This document shows positions 1-10,902 of a stretch of DNA of 64,000 bases, piece after piece (position 1 is the first letter of the stretch; every line of letters begins with the position of its first letter). The notes under the pieces were generated by a model. It was given only the letters and a program-made list of their open reading frames with translations, ran no database searches and was not told the DNA's origin. Source of the DNA: Metellina segmentata (Eukaryota > Arthropoda > Arachnida > Araneae > Tetragnathidae); assembly GCA_947359465.1 (NCBI GenBank), contig OX375875.1, positions 15,835,439 to 15,899,438 of the forward strand, written 5' to 3'. The translations under genes and the position numbers were made by a program.

Positions 1-429
1 ACCCCTCAACTCGAGTGGTTCGATACCTTCAATCCTACAGACACAAAAATGAAATGATGTGATTAAATTGAGCATTTGCTCCCTTAAAATACCGATGAAC
101 TCGAACTGTATTCCTCCGCTGTGTTTAAAAGTAGGACTAAGTATGTCCTGTGTCTATCATAAGACCTGGAATAAAATGCAGCGGTGTTGGTAGTGGTGTT
201 CATTTCCTTTGCCTCACTAGTTTCAATAATTTTACCTTTCTCCATATACACTTCATTCAAAAATCAATGTTCGATCACCTTAAGTTCAGAAGTATTGAAA
301 ACAAAAGCAAAAGCATAGTCGCGACTTGGAGAACAAAAATGACCATCCCATTCAACGCTTTGTCTTGAACAACCATTGAATCGCCAGATCACCTCTTATA
401 GTTGTCACTAAAAGTTGTCTATGCGCTGT
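1..429. other. unassigned AT-rich sequence
   Basis: I see no gene, terminal repeat or tandem structure here. A 72-codon open frame at 150-368 has no recognisable motif and is no longer than expected by chance. Confidence 0.5.
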
Positions 430-890
430 AACGCTCTAAAGACGGCTTCTCTGATCAAGCCGACACAAAACAGACAGATTCAAGAATTCCCTAATTGGAG
501 ACCATAAAACTATTACCAAGTGTCCATAACTAACCTTAGAAATACTATTACAGCACTCCATTTGACATTACATCGGTCATAAAGTTCTGGGCACTTGACA
601 TAAACCCTCTTCATCTGACATTACGATCTCCTAAATCTCAAGCCCTTTTAGAATACTCAAAATTCCATCAACAGGTGGTTTGCAGCAGAAAAGGGCCTGA
701 AAGACGTTGAAATTGCCAGATGACCATTGAGACCTGAGTGATCAAGGACTCGTTCGCTAACCTCTGCCGAGCCCTTCTTGTCCCAAAATATCTGTAAATT
801 TGCTGTACATATCTGCCGAGCTGTAGGATGTTTTTGAATAAATGTTGTAGTGGTGAAACCCAAAGATCTTGTCCTTTTACGGTACCACTT
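430..890 (+). mobile_element. degenerate solo LTR (same family as 39418-39900)
   Basis: This stretch aligns by eye along its length with the better preserved solo LTR at 39418-39900. Shared blocks include 'ctctgatca.gccgaca', 'ttcaagaattcc', 'aaagttctgggcacttgaca', 'ctaacctctgccga' and 'gaataaatgttg' followed by 'tgaaacccaaag'. The AATAAA inside that block fits the polyadenylation signal of an LTR. The terminal GGTACA and any flanking duplication are lost, so this is an older copy. No internal retrotransposon sequence lies beside it. The superfamily cannot be told from the LTR alone. Confidence 0.6.
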
Positions 891-1757
891 AAAATAACGC
901 GTTGATATATTGCTCAAAAGTATGGAATTCATCATAAATATAGTAAGCTCCTAAATTTTGACTTTGAGCCAACTCTCTGGCAGGAAAAACTTGGTAGCTG
1001 CTTCTTCAGTAATTTCTTTCTTGTTACAATTAGATTTCGCTAAGAGCCCTTCAGATTACAAGTCCTTATCGCATGTCTTTAACTTAACGTCCTTCTAATT
1101 CACCGAATCACAACTCTTATAAAATCTTACTCAGATTAATATGTAATTAAAATCAAGTCTATTCCCGGCTGTCCTCCACAAACGGATTGCCTGGAAAGAC
1201 GTCACAAGAAAAGGCTTCGCAGGCGCTAAGCCAAGAGAGAGAAATTGCCCTCATTAATTTTTCGCCGGAAAGAAAAACCGAACGGCTCTTGGCCTTAATG
1301 ATATTCTTCACAGATAGAGGCAGAACAGCTTCAATCAGAAGGGAAACCTAAAGGTCTTCGAGTGGTTGGCATTCTATTTGGAATGTCAGTCTCTGTTTTT
1401 AATTACAGCATAAAAGAGATCCACTGACATCTCTTTCCAGGGTTTCTAATTGCTGATGGCTAAACAATACCGTCTGTGGTACAACGAGGAAGGAAAAGTA
1501 AAACAACCACTTGGCCTTGGAGCGAGCGTAGATTTGTATCGAAAACGTGAGCGCTTGACAAACGTTTCGCCTTCCGTCACACTTGTTGATAAGAATGTCG
1601 AAGAGGAGAATCGCATAATAGTCTTACGCTATCTGCGGAGGGCGTTTGAATGGAACGGTTTTGGAATTGCGTTGGTGTTCCCAGCAGGGGTCGAAATGGA
1701 ACCTCAGCAAACCTGAGGGAAGGTCAGACTGCTAGTACGAGTCAGGCTCCATTATTA
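891..1757. other. unassigned, moderately GC-rich segment with an unrecognised ORF
   Basis: An 88-codon frame runs at 1450-1716 (+). Base composition at about 1180-1740 is visibly less AT-rich than around it, which hints at an old repeat or coding relic. The ORF has no motif I recognise, no signal peptide and no membrane segment. I do not call it a gene. Confidence 0.3.
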
Positions 1758-1811
1758 GTTTAGATCAGGGCTCCCAAACTTATCCAACTGCACACTTAAG
1801 ACAATTGGAAT

Positions 1812-1846
1812 TTCCTAACAAAGGACAACACAATTTACATCCGTAC
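1812..1846 (-). repeat. SINE-B fragment
   Basis: The block 'taacaaaggaca' followed by 'atttacatcc' matches the better preserved minus-strand SINE-B copy at 19461-19640. Only this short piece remains. Confidence 0.45.
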
Positions 1847-1852
1847 ACAATT

Positions 1853-1853
<1 letters not shown>

Positions 1854-1919
<66 letters not shown>
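1854..1919. repeat. compound (CA)n(TA)n(GT)n microsatellite
   Basis: About 12 CA repeats run into about 17 TA repeats and then GTGTGTG. The whole is nearly self-complementary, so it could form one long hairpin. Confidence 0.95.
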
Positions 1920-2754
1920 GTGCTATAGCAGTCGTTCCAATAATATTTTCATTCTCTTTAACAAATTAATTTATTCTATAAAACACATAATCACTATTTT
2001 CACATCATCAGAATGAATATGTACAATGAAGATCGAGCCAACGCCCAAATCGAGAGGAACAGAATCATACGTTATGTCAGTAAGACAATATCATTACAAG
2101 TGTCCCCTTTCTTCTGTTGCTAGCCCCAAACCCAGACGGGGATTACGGTCATGTGACACTCCGAAACCAATCGGAATCTTACACGTTACTTGACAGATAC
2201 CAGACACCCTTCGTGGGAAGCACTCGTGACATCTGACAGGTGAATGAACTTTATTGTAAACATGGCGCATCTCCCCTTTTCACCCGTTTGGAACAAAACA
2301 TCTCACCGCGTAGTATTTAAAATAGAGATGTGCTCCTTACTGCTTTTAAGTTACAAATTAATTTTCATACCTCACATATATATATATATATGTAAGATTC
2401 GTGTTGTTCTGTTTGGTAAGGTCTATATTAAAGACTTCGAATCTTACAGCACATTGACATTTAATGAATAAATATATACAATTATTATGTACAGTTGAGT
2501 TATATTTCAAAAAAGTTCCGTCATTATCGGCAGCAGTCGTCTCTGCTCGGAAAAAATACGTCAGCTCTCAATGGCGTCCAGGGGAAAAAGTGTCTGTTCT
2601 ATTAATTTTCTCGTAACTGAATACCAGAATGTGAATGGCTCGTGACAGTCTTGCCTTGCATTCCTACTACAATGCAACTGACTCCTACCAGTCTCGTTGC
2701 TCTTATAATGAGTTCTTTCCAGACTAGTAGACAACTACCGTTGTTTAGTATTCC

Positions 2755-2755
<1 letters not shown>

Positions 2756-2830
<75 letters not shown>
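2756..2830. repeat. (TA)n microsatellite
   Basis: Uninterrupted TA dinucleotides, about 37 copies, inside the hAT element. Open frames reading Tyr-Ile through it on both strands are artefacts of the repeat. Confidence 0.97.
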
Positions 2831-2831
<1 letters not shown>

Positions 2832-3073
2832 TCAACATGTTCTTGGAGGTACGTATATGTGTATATTTAGTGCGACGGATGATCTTGCTGCTTAACTGCA
2901 CAATTTTTCGAATCGTGGAATTAAGATACAGCTACTCGTATTTCTTCACGACATTAATTTTCGAACGATATTTGCTACTTATAACAGCAACTGCTTCACG
3001 GGCCCTTCGCGGCTCCCCTAATCTCTCTACGTGGCACCCCAAGGTGGCGCGGCACACACTTTGGGAACCCCTG

Positions 3074-3535
3074 GTTTAGATGATGGACTCCAGTGCAGTT
3101 TGAATGATTAGTAGTGTCCTTTTGGATGATAGGTTCAAGTACACGTGAAGATTATGGATGACCGCAACAGTTTGACTGATGAACTACAGTACCAGTTTAG
3201 ATGGTGGGCTCTGTTACCAGTTTGAATGATGAACTACAGTGCCAGTTTAGATGATGGACTCCAGTAACACATTAGACGATGGATTCCAGTAACACTTTAT
3301 ACGATGGATTCCAGTACCAGTTTTAATTATAAGCTCCACTACCAGTTTGAATGATGAACTCAAGTACAAGTTTGAATGATAGATTCCAGTATCAGTTTGA
3401 ATGATGAACTCAAGTATAAGTTTGAATGATAGATTCCAGTATCAGTTTGAATGCTGTACCAATTTAGATGATAAGTTGCTCAAGTGTCAGTTTAGATGAG
3501 ACCCTCGTAAAGTTGAACTGTGGACTCCAAGTATA
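3074..3535. repeat. degenerate ~25-bp minisatellite
   Basis: Repeats of the form 'agtttgaatgatgaactc' alternate with 'cagtttagatgatggactcc' about 15 times with substitutions and small indels. The cleanest stretch is 3345-3450, where the period is 25 bp. A single unit, 'agtttagat', lies left of the hAT element, which shows the array was its insertion target. Confidence 0.8.
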
Positions 3536-3614
3536 TGTTTGACTGAACAGAGGCAAAATTCCCTTTTTATCCTTGTAGACATGTAAGCACACAATGTAAT
3601 GATAATGATCTTTA

Positions 3615-3618
<4 letters not shown>

Positions 3619-3701
<83 letters not shown>
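3619..3701. repeat. (TA)n microsatellite
   Basis: About 41 consecutive TA dinucleotides. Confidence 0.97.
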
Positions 3702-3704
<3 letters not shown>

Positions 3705-4506
3705 ATAGAAAACACATTAAACATTACAATACTTGAACATTTGACACTTTCTGGGATCTAATAACCCTCAGACACCTATTCCATGGCACCGGCTACCCTC
3801 TCATATATGTAATAGAATATAATTTAAAAAGACAAAATTGAATTTACTCTTAATGCAGAAGACATCTTAAAAAATATATTTTATTATAAAAACATAAGCG
3901 TTTAGAACACAAGTAAATTATTTTGTATCAGATTTTGGAGGCTTTGTAAGTATTGAGATGATTCTAGTGTTGATTGGAGATAATTCTGAAACTTCAAGCA
4001 AAGGTAATATGAAACATTAAGCAATTTTGGAGAGTGGAAGATAGCCTGAAAACGCTTATTTTGTTAAGAACATAAAAATGAATGCAACGATTATAATCCG
4101 ATTTGTGAAGATTTCTAAATCTTGAGATGTTTGACATTGATCATGATTAACTCAAAAAGCAATCAGGTCGTTTAACAATTTTCGTCGATCTGAAATTACC
4201 CTATGGGTAGATAAAGGATGCATGGACTGAGAGGAAATACTTCACTAAGTGGTTGTTTGATACAGAGTACAGCTGACTGGCTGTCCAGTCATAAATTTAT
4301 TATAATTTATTATAATCCTGTCCATTTTTCTAATCTTTTCAGTATACCATAACGTGACCGAAGAAATAAAGTTATGCATTACAAATAAGAAATCCATTAA
4401 ATTTCTTTTGTTGACCAATATCAATCACTATCATTTTATAAATCATCAAGTTGTCCATTGAGCTAAAAATTCTCCAAGTATCTAATTCACGAAAAAGTCA
4501 ATTACT
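3702..4506. other. unassigned AT-rich sequence
   Basis: I see nothing that can be supported in this stretch apart from a short direct repeat 'tttattataattta' near 4297. Confidence 0.5.
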
Positions 4507-4615
4507 AAAGCTGCCTAGTTGGTCATAGCATTTGTCAGGTTCGGGTTTGAATCCCGGTTTGTTAGTGCAAGGATATTGACAACGGTAGGAGTAACGGCGG
4601 TTGATCCATTGGATG
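4507..4615 (+). repeat. tRNA-like SINE head
   Basis: An A-box-like 'tgcctagttgg' is followed about 40 bp later by a B-box-like 'gggtttgaatccc', the internal RNA polymerase III promoter layout of tRNA-derived SINEs. It is a repeat head, not a tRNA gene: I cannot draw an acceptor stem. Confidence 0.5.
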
Positions 4616-4629
4616 TTTCTTCACAAATA

Positions 4630-4830
4630 GCCGTAGGGTCGGCCCTTGAAGTGCCAAGGTAGGTAGTTGAATTTATGTATCACTGAATCAACACTGCGGG
4701 CTATTGACAAAAGTCCCGGATTAATCCCGAAGGCTAATATCCGAGGACAACGCCTCATAATTTTGAACCCCGGCAAAAAACATCGAAGCCAACACATGAG
4801 CTGGTATCCCACTCTCAAAACTTCCGTATC
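4630..4830 (-). repeat. SINE-A body, minus strand
   Basis: Read on the minus strand it contains the SINE-A body blocks seen in 25822-26150 and 40951-41215: 'gagtgggataccagctca', then a block like 'aaaattatgaggcgttgtcct', then 'gggattaatccgggactttt'. The tRNA head is missing. Confidence 0.65.
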
Positions 4831-5886
4831 GCTCCAAAGTAACATACTAACACAAATACCCTCTTTTGAAAAATACTGAATACAAAACAGGTTTTTTTAT
4901 TTTTTAATAATACGTAAATGTATTGTACTTGACTGCTTACTTTAGGTATAAAAATTTAAACCAAAACGTGCTTTAGTTTGCAGTTGATTATTTGAGAAAA
5001 TATTCCTTCTATTCAAGATCATGTCTACTAACAAATTTAATATTTTCGTTCTGATGATTCGGAATTAGAATTACAATTGTGATGTTTAGTTATAAAGATA
5101 GATTATGACATTCTTTGACAAAAAAAAAGCACGTATACTGAGTCTCTCGCATCAAATGATTTCATAAATGCCATTAACTTACAAATATTTTTATTTGTGG
5201 TATGTGTCGTTAAAAACCAGAAGAACGTTATTTCTGTTGTAAAAAATGGAAAACTATATTAAGTTAGACTAAATTGCTAGTTCGAAACTTTTAACTATGT
5301 AGTCCCTTCAGAAACCCTTATCAAACCACCTGATAAATATCCAATTTTACCAAATAACAAAGCAAAGAAACATGTATACAGGATCGAAATATCTTTATAA
5401 CCTTGATTGCACAACCTTCAAATTCATTTGGAACTTTCACATTTCAGTTTCTGCATTTTCACTATAAATAAAAGGATAGATTTCTAGAGGCAGATAAGAA
5501 ATATCGATTTTTACTTCGTACGTGAAAGACTAGTACTTTATTTACAATTTAATACAAGGAACACGGGTAGAAAGACTGGTTTCACAATGCTGTGTCACGA
5601 AATGTTTTCCGAGTTCTACTTAAATTCCTTTAATTCTTCCATTTCGTAAATCCTCCATTGAATTTCTCACTGGCCAATATCTTCTGGAAGGTCTCTTTTC
5701 TTGCCTTCGGTGGAAGTCAAGGAGAATATTGATGTAGAATGTTTTGTATCGTCTGGAACATCGTATGATCGATGGATTACGTGCAACCATTCTGTCGATT
5801 CGTCGCGATGTCGACACGAACTCCAATAAACGTTCATTCTTTTGTCTCGATATGAAGTAAAATAACTTCATCCTCTCTCCTTCGGC
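4831..5886. other. unassigned AT-rich sequence
   Basis: No terminal repeats, tandem arrays or convincing coding frame. A 111-codon minus-strand frame (5620-5955) runs into the neighbouring SINE and has no recognisable domain. Confidence 0.45.
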
Positions 5887-6062
5887 GTTGATGTCCTCGC
5901 GCTTGGCCTGGAAGTTTCCAAAGTGGGGTGCCATCATAGATGTTGTTTTGGTCATCTTGACCGTGACTCAAAATTACAAATCGCTGTCCTTGGATCTTTT
6001 CCCCTTCGGGATTAACCTGGACCTTCGAAAATAGCCCGTTATGTTGGTCCAGACCAATCTAC
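5887..6062 (+). repeat. SINE-A body
   Basis: Shares 'gtcctcgcgcttggcctgga', 'gtggggtgcca', 'gaccgtgactcaaaattac', 'ttggatctttt' and 'cccgttatgttggtccag' with the other SINE-A copies. The tRNA head is absent. Confidence 0.65.
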
Positions 6063-6230
6063 TCTTAGGAGATTTAAATCGGATTTTCGACTTCAGATTG
6101 TTTCTTACTCAATACATTTGATTGAGCGTTGTTCGTTGTTGTTGTTTAAAACAGCTTGGGTGACCCTCGTAATTTTGTTCAAAACAGACATGATGTTCCA
6201 CAACTTAACAGCTTGGTTATTTGGGTTGGA

Positions 6231-6345
6231 TACTAGCCGGCCAATCGGTCTAGTGCTCAGGCTGCTGGTTTCTGGAAGGGAAGGTCCCTGGTTCGTATCC
6301 GGCGTTAAGGCATGTATGATTGGCCGTCTAGAAAGAATGTGATAT
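6231..6345 (+). repeat. SINE-B, tRNA-derived head
   Basis: Reads as the plus-strand version of the SINE-B copies that lie on the minus strand at 19461-19640 and 34036-34278. It has 'ccaatcggtctagtgct' as A-box region and 'ggttcgtatcc' as B box, then the shared 'ttaaggcatgtatg'. Confidence 0.65.
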
Positions 6346-6589
6346 TATCCATTATCTCCATAAACGGATTGCAATATGGATCAAGTCTCTCATGGTAGTT
6401 TTGGAATGTCCGGAGAGGATCTCTATTTAAGTATTTTGTTCATCTTCGACATTTTGAATGTACATGAACTCACGGACTTGGTCTAGGTCAGGTAATATAC
6501 GAAGCAACAACATAAACCTTTGTATTTGTATTGGATATTAATTCACACTTATGTGAGGGGCTTAAAACAAAACCTATTACTTTTAAATA

Positions 6590-6850
6590 TACTTTATAGC
6601 AAACAAACTTTATAGCACCAAGAAGGAGTTGTCCAACAGTGGTGCTGGGATCGATCCACTTACAACGGCGCAGACTGGGAATGTATAGTCATTACTAACG
6701 AGTCCCGTTTCCAACTGTGTCCTGACGACAGCCAATGACGTGTCTGGAGACGTGCAGGGCAGCGTGGGGATCCTGCCCTTACTATCGCACGCCACACGTG
6801 CCCACAACAGGGCGTTATATTCTGGGGAGCTGTCTCCTTTGATAACTGGA
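6590..6850 (+). mobile_element. Tc1-type element T2, 5' part (interrupted)
   Basis: The left terminal repeat (TACTTTATAGCAAAC... GGAGTTGTCC) is inverted relative to the sequence ending at 10900 and matches both ends of the related element at 35388-36183. A TA precedes it. Right after the terminal repeat the coding part begins in the middle of a transposase: a relic of the first catalytic block (seen as NESRFQL, where Tc1 proteins have DESRF) and the Trp-Gly-Ala block. The N-terminal DNA-binding half is missing, as in the copy at 35388-36183. The frame breaks at 'cctttgataactgga' and resumes at 10343. Confidence 0.75.
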
Positions 6851-7072
6851 TTGGAGTGGATATGGTTTTGTAGCATTAAGTCCTCTAGGGACATATTATG
6901 ACAAACTCAAGGCAAAAAATCAAACTCAAACACATTATTCTCTGATTTTAAAATAACTTCATTACGCGTATAAATATAGGTCTTAAATATATTGTGTAAG
7001 AGATCCGACTATAAGAGCTCAAACATATAATCTAATAATAAAATTAAATGAGTCGGGTGGTAATAAAGTGAA

Positions 7073-7115
7073 TTAGGGGGCCTGCCCCCTGCTCGCTAAC
7101 GCTCGCCAACCCCCG
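7073..7115 (-). mobile_element. Helitron-like 3' terminal fragment
   Basis: A hairpin (GGGGGC-ct-GCCCCC) followed by 'tgctcgctaacgctcgcc' is the same terminal motif as at 34291 and 41809, but the terminal CTAG is mutated to TTAG here and the rest of the element is gone. Confidence 0.6.
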
Positions 7116-8381
7116 ATTAGATTTTAAGTCACGATAAGTAATGGTATGAATAATATTATTTACGGCCGATTTGACGGCTTTATCAACTATTTCATTTCCT
7201 AATATCCCAACGTGAGATGGGATCCAAGTTAAAGTTTTTTGACGAAAGATGGTAATTTTTTTTTCAGTAACTCCAAAACAATTATGACTGAATTATGACA
7301 AATTATTACTGGCATGATCAGGACATTTCAACGCCTGTAAAACACTTAATGAATCTGTGAAAATGCTACATTTTTTATGACAATGATCAGATAAATTTTC
7401 TAATGCTTTATATATCTGGCCATTATTTCAGCGGTAAAAACAGAACATGAAGAATGAAGTTTAAAACTGTGAAGGGAATCATTAATAGTGAACGCAGCTC
7501 CAACATAATTTGCCTTTTTAGATCTGTCCGTGTAAATTTGTATAAAATTAAAGTATTTTTCTATATACTTTTTTGAAAGAGTTGTTTGTAGATAATATCA
7601 GAGGTATCTGCTTTACAGAAATTTTGGAATGAGATTTGAAATTCAAAATCATGATTAAGGAGAGAATGCATACAGTTTTTCTGGGTGGCGTCAAGTGAAG
7701 AATTCGGATCCGTTCATCAAATCCAGCATTCTTAAGTGGAATGTAGGGATGGAGGATGTTTTTGCTTAAAAAGGCGTTTTAAATATGAACTGTGACGTAT
7801 GATATGCAATGGGTGATGAGGGGGTTGAGGTAGTTCTAAAATAATATTCTAGGGACAACAACTGTTGCCTAAGTCCAGGGAAGGTTCAAAAGCGTCTACA
7901 TATAAGCTGCTTACGAGTGAAGTTCTGAATGCACCAGAACCTAAACGTAAAGCTGTCTGGTGGTTAGTGTTTAGAGTGGTAGTTAGTGTTTGTGTGGTAA
8001 TTAGAGTTTGAAGTGCAGATTTTCTGAATGAACCATACACCACGCAGCCGTAATCTAATTTTGATCGTATTAGGGCTCTATAGATTTCTAAAAGACAAGT
8101 ACGATCAGATTGGAGCTGGATATTTCGGAAAGGCATGAAGCAATTGCGTTTGCTATATCTCTGGGTGCTGATACTATTAGGTTATTTTATTCTAGAATCG
8201 GAATTTGTCGATTGGGGTAAACACCGGAAATTCTTTTAATCCTGTTCCATAGTTCTTTACTTGTGGTTTTACTATTTATACCATTTACATAAGTCTCCAA
8301 GCCCTCACCTTCTACAGAAGAAATATCACTTTCGGTGTTGTAAAGTTGTATGAAGTCATTGGTAGAAGGACCAGTTATCAA
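7116..8381 (-). pseudogene. LINE (non-LTR retrotransposon) ORF2 relic: RT end and RNase H
   Basis: On the minus strand, three pieces of a LINE polyprotein survive in order. At 8381-8187 is a 64-codon frame with the spacer that precedes RT ('NSKTTSKELWNRIKRISGVY'). At 8136-7849 is the end of the reverse transcriptase ('ALIRSKLDYGCVVYGS', 'ALRLGSGAFRTS'). At about 7540-7140, in broken frames, is an RNase H domain: YTDRSK (YTDGSK in active enzymes), TAEI, FTDSLSVLQAL and WIPSHVGILGNE. Only about 50 bp separate the first two pieces, so the endonuclease and RT catalytic core are deleted. The layout fits a Jockey/I-type LINE with RNase H. It cannot encode a working enzyme. Confidence 0.8.
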
Positions 8382-8744
8382 GTTTCTGGATGAATCATCA
8401 GGCTGTAACTGGACCGTTGGTTGACCTGGCCCAATGGTGCTAGATCCAGGTCCATGCAGAAGAGAGGTTTGAGAAGAACTTCTTGCTATTTTAATATTAT
8501 TGTGTTCAAGTTATATGGTTCTTTTTAAGGTATTTATAGATCGATTTGTTTGGTTTATGTGTTTTGTATTTAATGAGTTTGTAGCTGATGCTTTAAAAAA
8601 ACAAGGTGTTATAGGTTGGTTCGTTGAAGTTTTATGTTGGTCAGATGGCTTAAATATAGTTACATCGGTTTGAGTTCCATTAGTTTTGAAGGTTTTTTTT
8701 TTACTATTGAAGAGTAAGATATTCCAGGTTTCGGGGTGCGATCA

Positions 8745-9458
8745 TTAATAATTTTTCATGCCTCCTGAAATAAAATGTTTCTTGGACTTTAATTGTGTCT
8801 GAATTTCTTTTTCAGTTTGAAACTTAGTGCACGACTTGGCGTAAGCTGGATGGTCATCTTTGCAGTTCACACAGCAAAGGGATGATGACGTACAGACATC
8901 GGTCCTGTGATCTGTGCTAGAACATTTTGCACACGTTTTTTTTTGCCACAATAAGCTATGAAAGAGTGGCCGAATCTTTGACATTTAAAACAACGCACTG
9001 GATTAGATATGAAAGGTCTAACTGGGCAATTCATATAGGCTGTTTTTACGTGTTTTGGTATACTTGGTGTATTGAAAGTTAATATTATGTATGGTGGGTA
9101 CTTTTTACCATTTATTGAAATAGTGATTATTTTGATATTAATTACATATTGTTCGGACAGGATTCTAAGATGTCTTGTTCCGTATCATGAACTAAATCGG
9201 ATTCAAAAATTACGCCTCTTGATGAATTCATTGTTTTATGGGGTGTAACAGTTACTGCTATTGGACATACGAATTTTATTTTTTGGATGTTTAAAGCCTG
9301 TATTCTATTTGAAACTTCTATGAGTACATCTCCTGCTAGTGGTTTTTTTTGTCTCTCCGACCATTTCTAATATAGTTTTGTGGAGTAATATAGCTGATGC
9401 GTTTTTAGATTTCCCTCGTTACTCTTCATTATAAAATTTTTTGTTCCGATATATTGTT
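8745..9458 (-). pseudogene. LINE ORF1 (gag-like CCHC protein) relic
   Basis: Minus-strand frames give a LINE ORF1 protein: a central part with 'FVCPIAVTVTPHKTMNSSRG' and 'TFNTPSIPKHVKTAYMNCPV', then three zinc knuckles. The first (CFKCQRFGH...C) has one residue too many before its last Cys. The second is CAKC...H...C (CX2CX4HX4C) and the third CVNC...H...C. The first two lie in different frames, separated by a nine-T run at about 8936-8944, so polymerase slippage there probably broke the gene. Further frame breaks lie upstream. Such proteins bind LINE RNA in the cytoplasmic particle. This copy is dead. Confidence 0.8.
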
Positions 9459-9461
9459 TTC

Positions 9462-9838
9462 AGCTCAGTCAGTAGAGCGTCGGGCTCGCATAGGAAGGGT
9501 TGTGGGATCTGTCCTCGACAGAGCCTGCAATTCTGATGGTTCCGAGATCGGCGCTTAGACCTGGCTAAAGACCGTCGTGTTTGCTAATGGTGGCTGGGGC
9601 ACGTTAAATAGGTCGTGGTCACAAAGCCCCCCATGTTCCCATACGAAATCAATACCTCTGGGGGTACCTGATCAGGGGGTTATCGGATTGGGATTGAGAT
9701 ATAAATTACGATAGGTGTGAGTGAATGATGTGTGAAAAGGACCTTCCTGTAAAACGGATGTGTCATGTATGAAGTCTAACCCTCCGGGGCAATGACACCC
9801 CCAATTGGGCCATATATGGCCCGCACGACAACAACAAC
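9462..9838 (+). repeat. SINE-C, tRNA-derived
   Basis: Starts with an A-box region 'cagctcagtcagtagagcg' and a degenerate B-box 'gggatctgtcctcg', then a long body ('ggggcacgttaaataggtcg', 'acctctgggggtacctgatc') and an (ACA)n-type tail 'acaacaacaac' at 9828-9838. It lies within the minus-strand LINE, so it is the younger insertion. Confidence 0.65.
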
Positions 9839-9849
9839 ATTATTTTTAT

Positions 9850-10342
9850 TACATTAGTACTCCACTGAAGGAGGTTTATTTTTGATTTTCCATGTTTGAA
9901 AATGAGATTTTTAGTCCCCGGCGGCACCACCCGCCATGGAGTCCAACGAGGGGGATACAGGTTCCTGTACCAGTACTAGCCAGGGACTATACGGACCCAA
10001 GTCACCTATATTACTGCCTTAAGGAGCTACTTGGTGAGCTGGTCCTTAGTCAAAGCAGATATACCTACCAGCCGATTAATGTACTGGGACCAAAGTACAT
10101 TTCCTGTTTGTTCGAAGCAATAGTCGAAGTAGTTTATGCTGTCCCTCAATCTCCAGGATCACCTTTTCCGAAGACATAATCCCCAAGAGAAGCTGAAAGC
10201 AATAGAGTGGCGAAAATCTTCTCAAGGAGAGCCCTCACCTCCGAAGAGGCAACCACAGTGAGGGATGAAGAAAGAGCAAAAAGCAGAAAGGTAGAGGAGA
10301 GGAAAGATGAAAGGGAGAAAAGATCACTCAGGTACACCGGGG
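9850..10342 (-). mobile_element. probable LINE 5' region
   Basis: Read on the minus strand this is a pyrimidine-rich leader (rc of about 10342-10210) and then an ATG at about 10178 that opens a short frame. It lies between ORF1 and the split point of the Tc1 element, where the 5' end of the minus-strand LINE should be. The assignment rests on position, not on recognised protein sequence. Open frames at 9892-10179 and 10207-10443 on the plus strand have no known domain. Confidence 0.4.
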
Positions 10343-10900
10343 CCTTTGATAACCGGACCCCTTTGGTAGTAATTTCTGGCACACTTACAGCACAGCGGAA
10401 CGTAGACGACATTATACGACCGTTTGTGTTACCGTTCCTTTAGCGACAGCCCGGACTTTTCAAGATAATGCCCGGCCGCACACGGCACGTTGCTATGAAT
10501 TGTCTTCTAATATTCTCAACACTTCCTCGGCCAGCTAAGTCTCTTAATCTCTCTCCCATAGAGCATATTTGGGAAGGACGCTATAAGGCGATTGCAACCA
10601 TCCCGGAATGTTGGCCATTTAGCCCGATCTTTGGAGACAATTTGACCAGAAATTCCGCAGGACACATTCGGGAACTTTTTCAGTCTATGCCACGCAGGTG
10701 ACAGCTTGCATCCAGGCCAGAGGTGGACCAACGCCTTATTGACTTCCTCCCTTTGTAACAGTCAATCTCTGAAATAAATCACTCAATTGTTCTGAAATTT
10801 CACTAGTGTGTTTTTGTATGTATGTTCTTCACATCCACCATTTTTTTTATCCCAATCGGACAACTCTTTCTTTGTGCGTAGATTGTTTCGTTATAGAGTA
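10343..10900 (+). mobile_element. Tc1-type element T2, 3' part (interrupted)
   Basis: The transposase frame resumes here: FDNRTPLVVISGTL, then FQDNARPHTA (second catalytic Asp), then SPIEHIW (catalytic Glu) in shifted frames, and the conserved C-terminal ELFQSMPRR. Several stops and frame changes make it a pseudogene. The right terminal repeat ends at 10900, followed by TA, and is the inverse of the one at 6590. With 6590-6850 it forms one element split by about 3.5 kb of later insertions. Confidence 0.75.
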
Positions 10901-10902
10901 TA

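Larger units (their letters stand above)
1766..3073. mobile_element. non-autonomous hAT-type DNA transposon
   Basis: The left end begins CAGGGCTCCCAAACTT and the right end, read on the other strand, begins CAGGGGTTCCCAAAGTG. These match as short hAT-style TIRs. The element is flanked on both sides by the same 8 bp, GTTTAGAT (1758-1765 and 3074-3081), the duplication size expected of hAT insertions. No transposase survives inside. The interior holds a (CA)n(TA)n run, a SINE fragment and a long (TA)n run. The target is the first unit of the minisatellite that continues to the right. Boundaries are seen directly; the superfamily follows from TIR sequence and duplication length. Confidence 0.8.

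Noticed and set aside
2602..3724. ORFs with long Tyr-Ile runs (2602-2901, 2642-3079, 3464-3724)
   Set aside because: Created by (TA)n microsatellites; no coding meaning.
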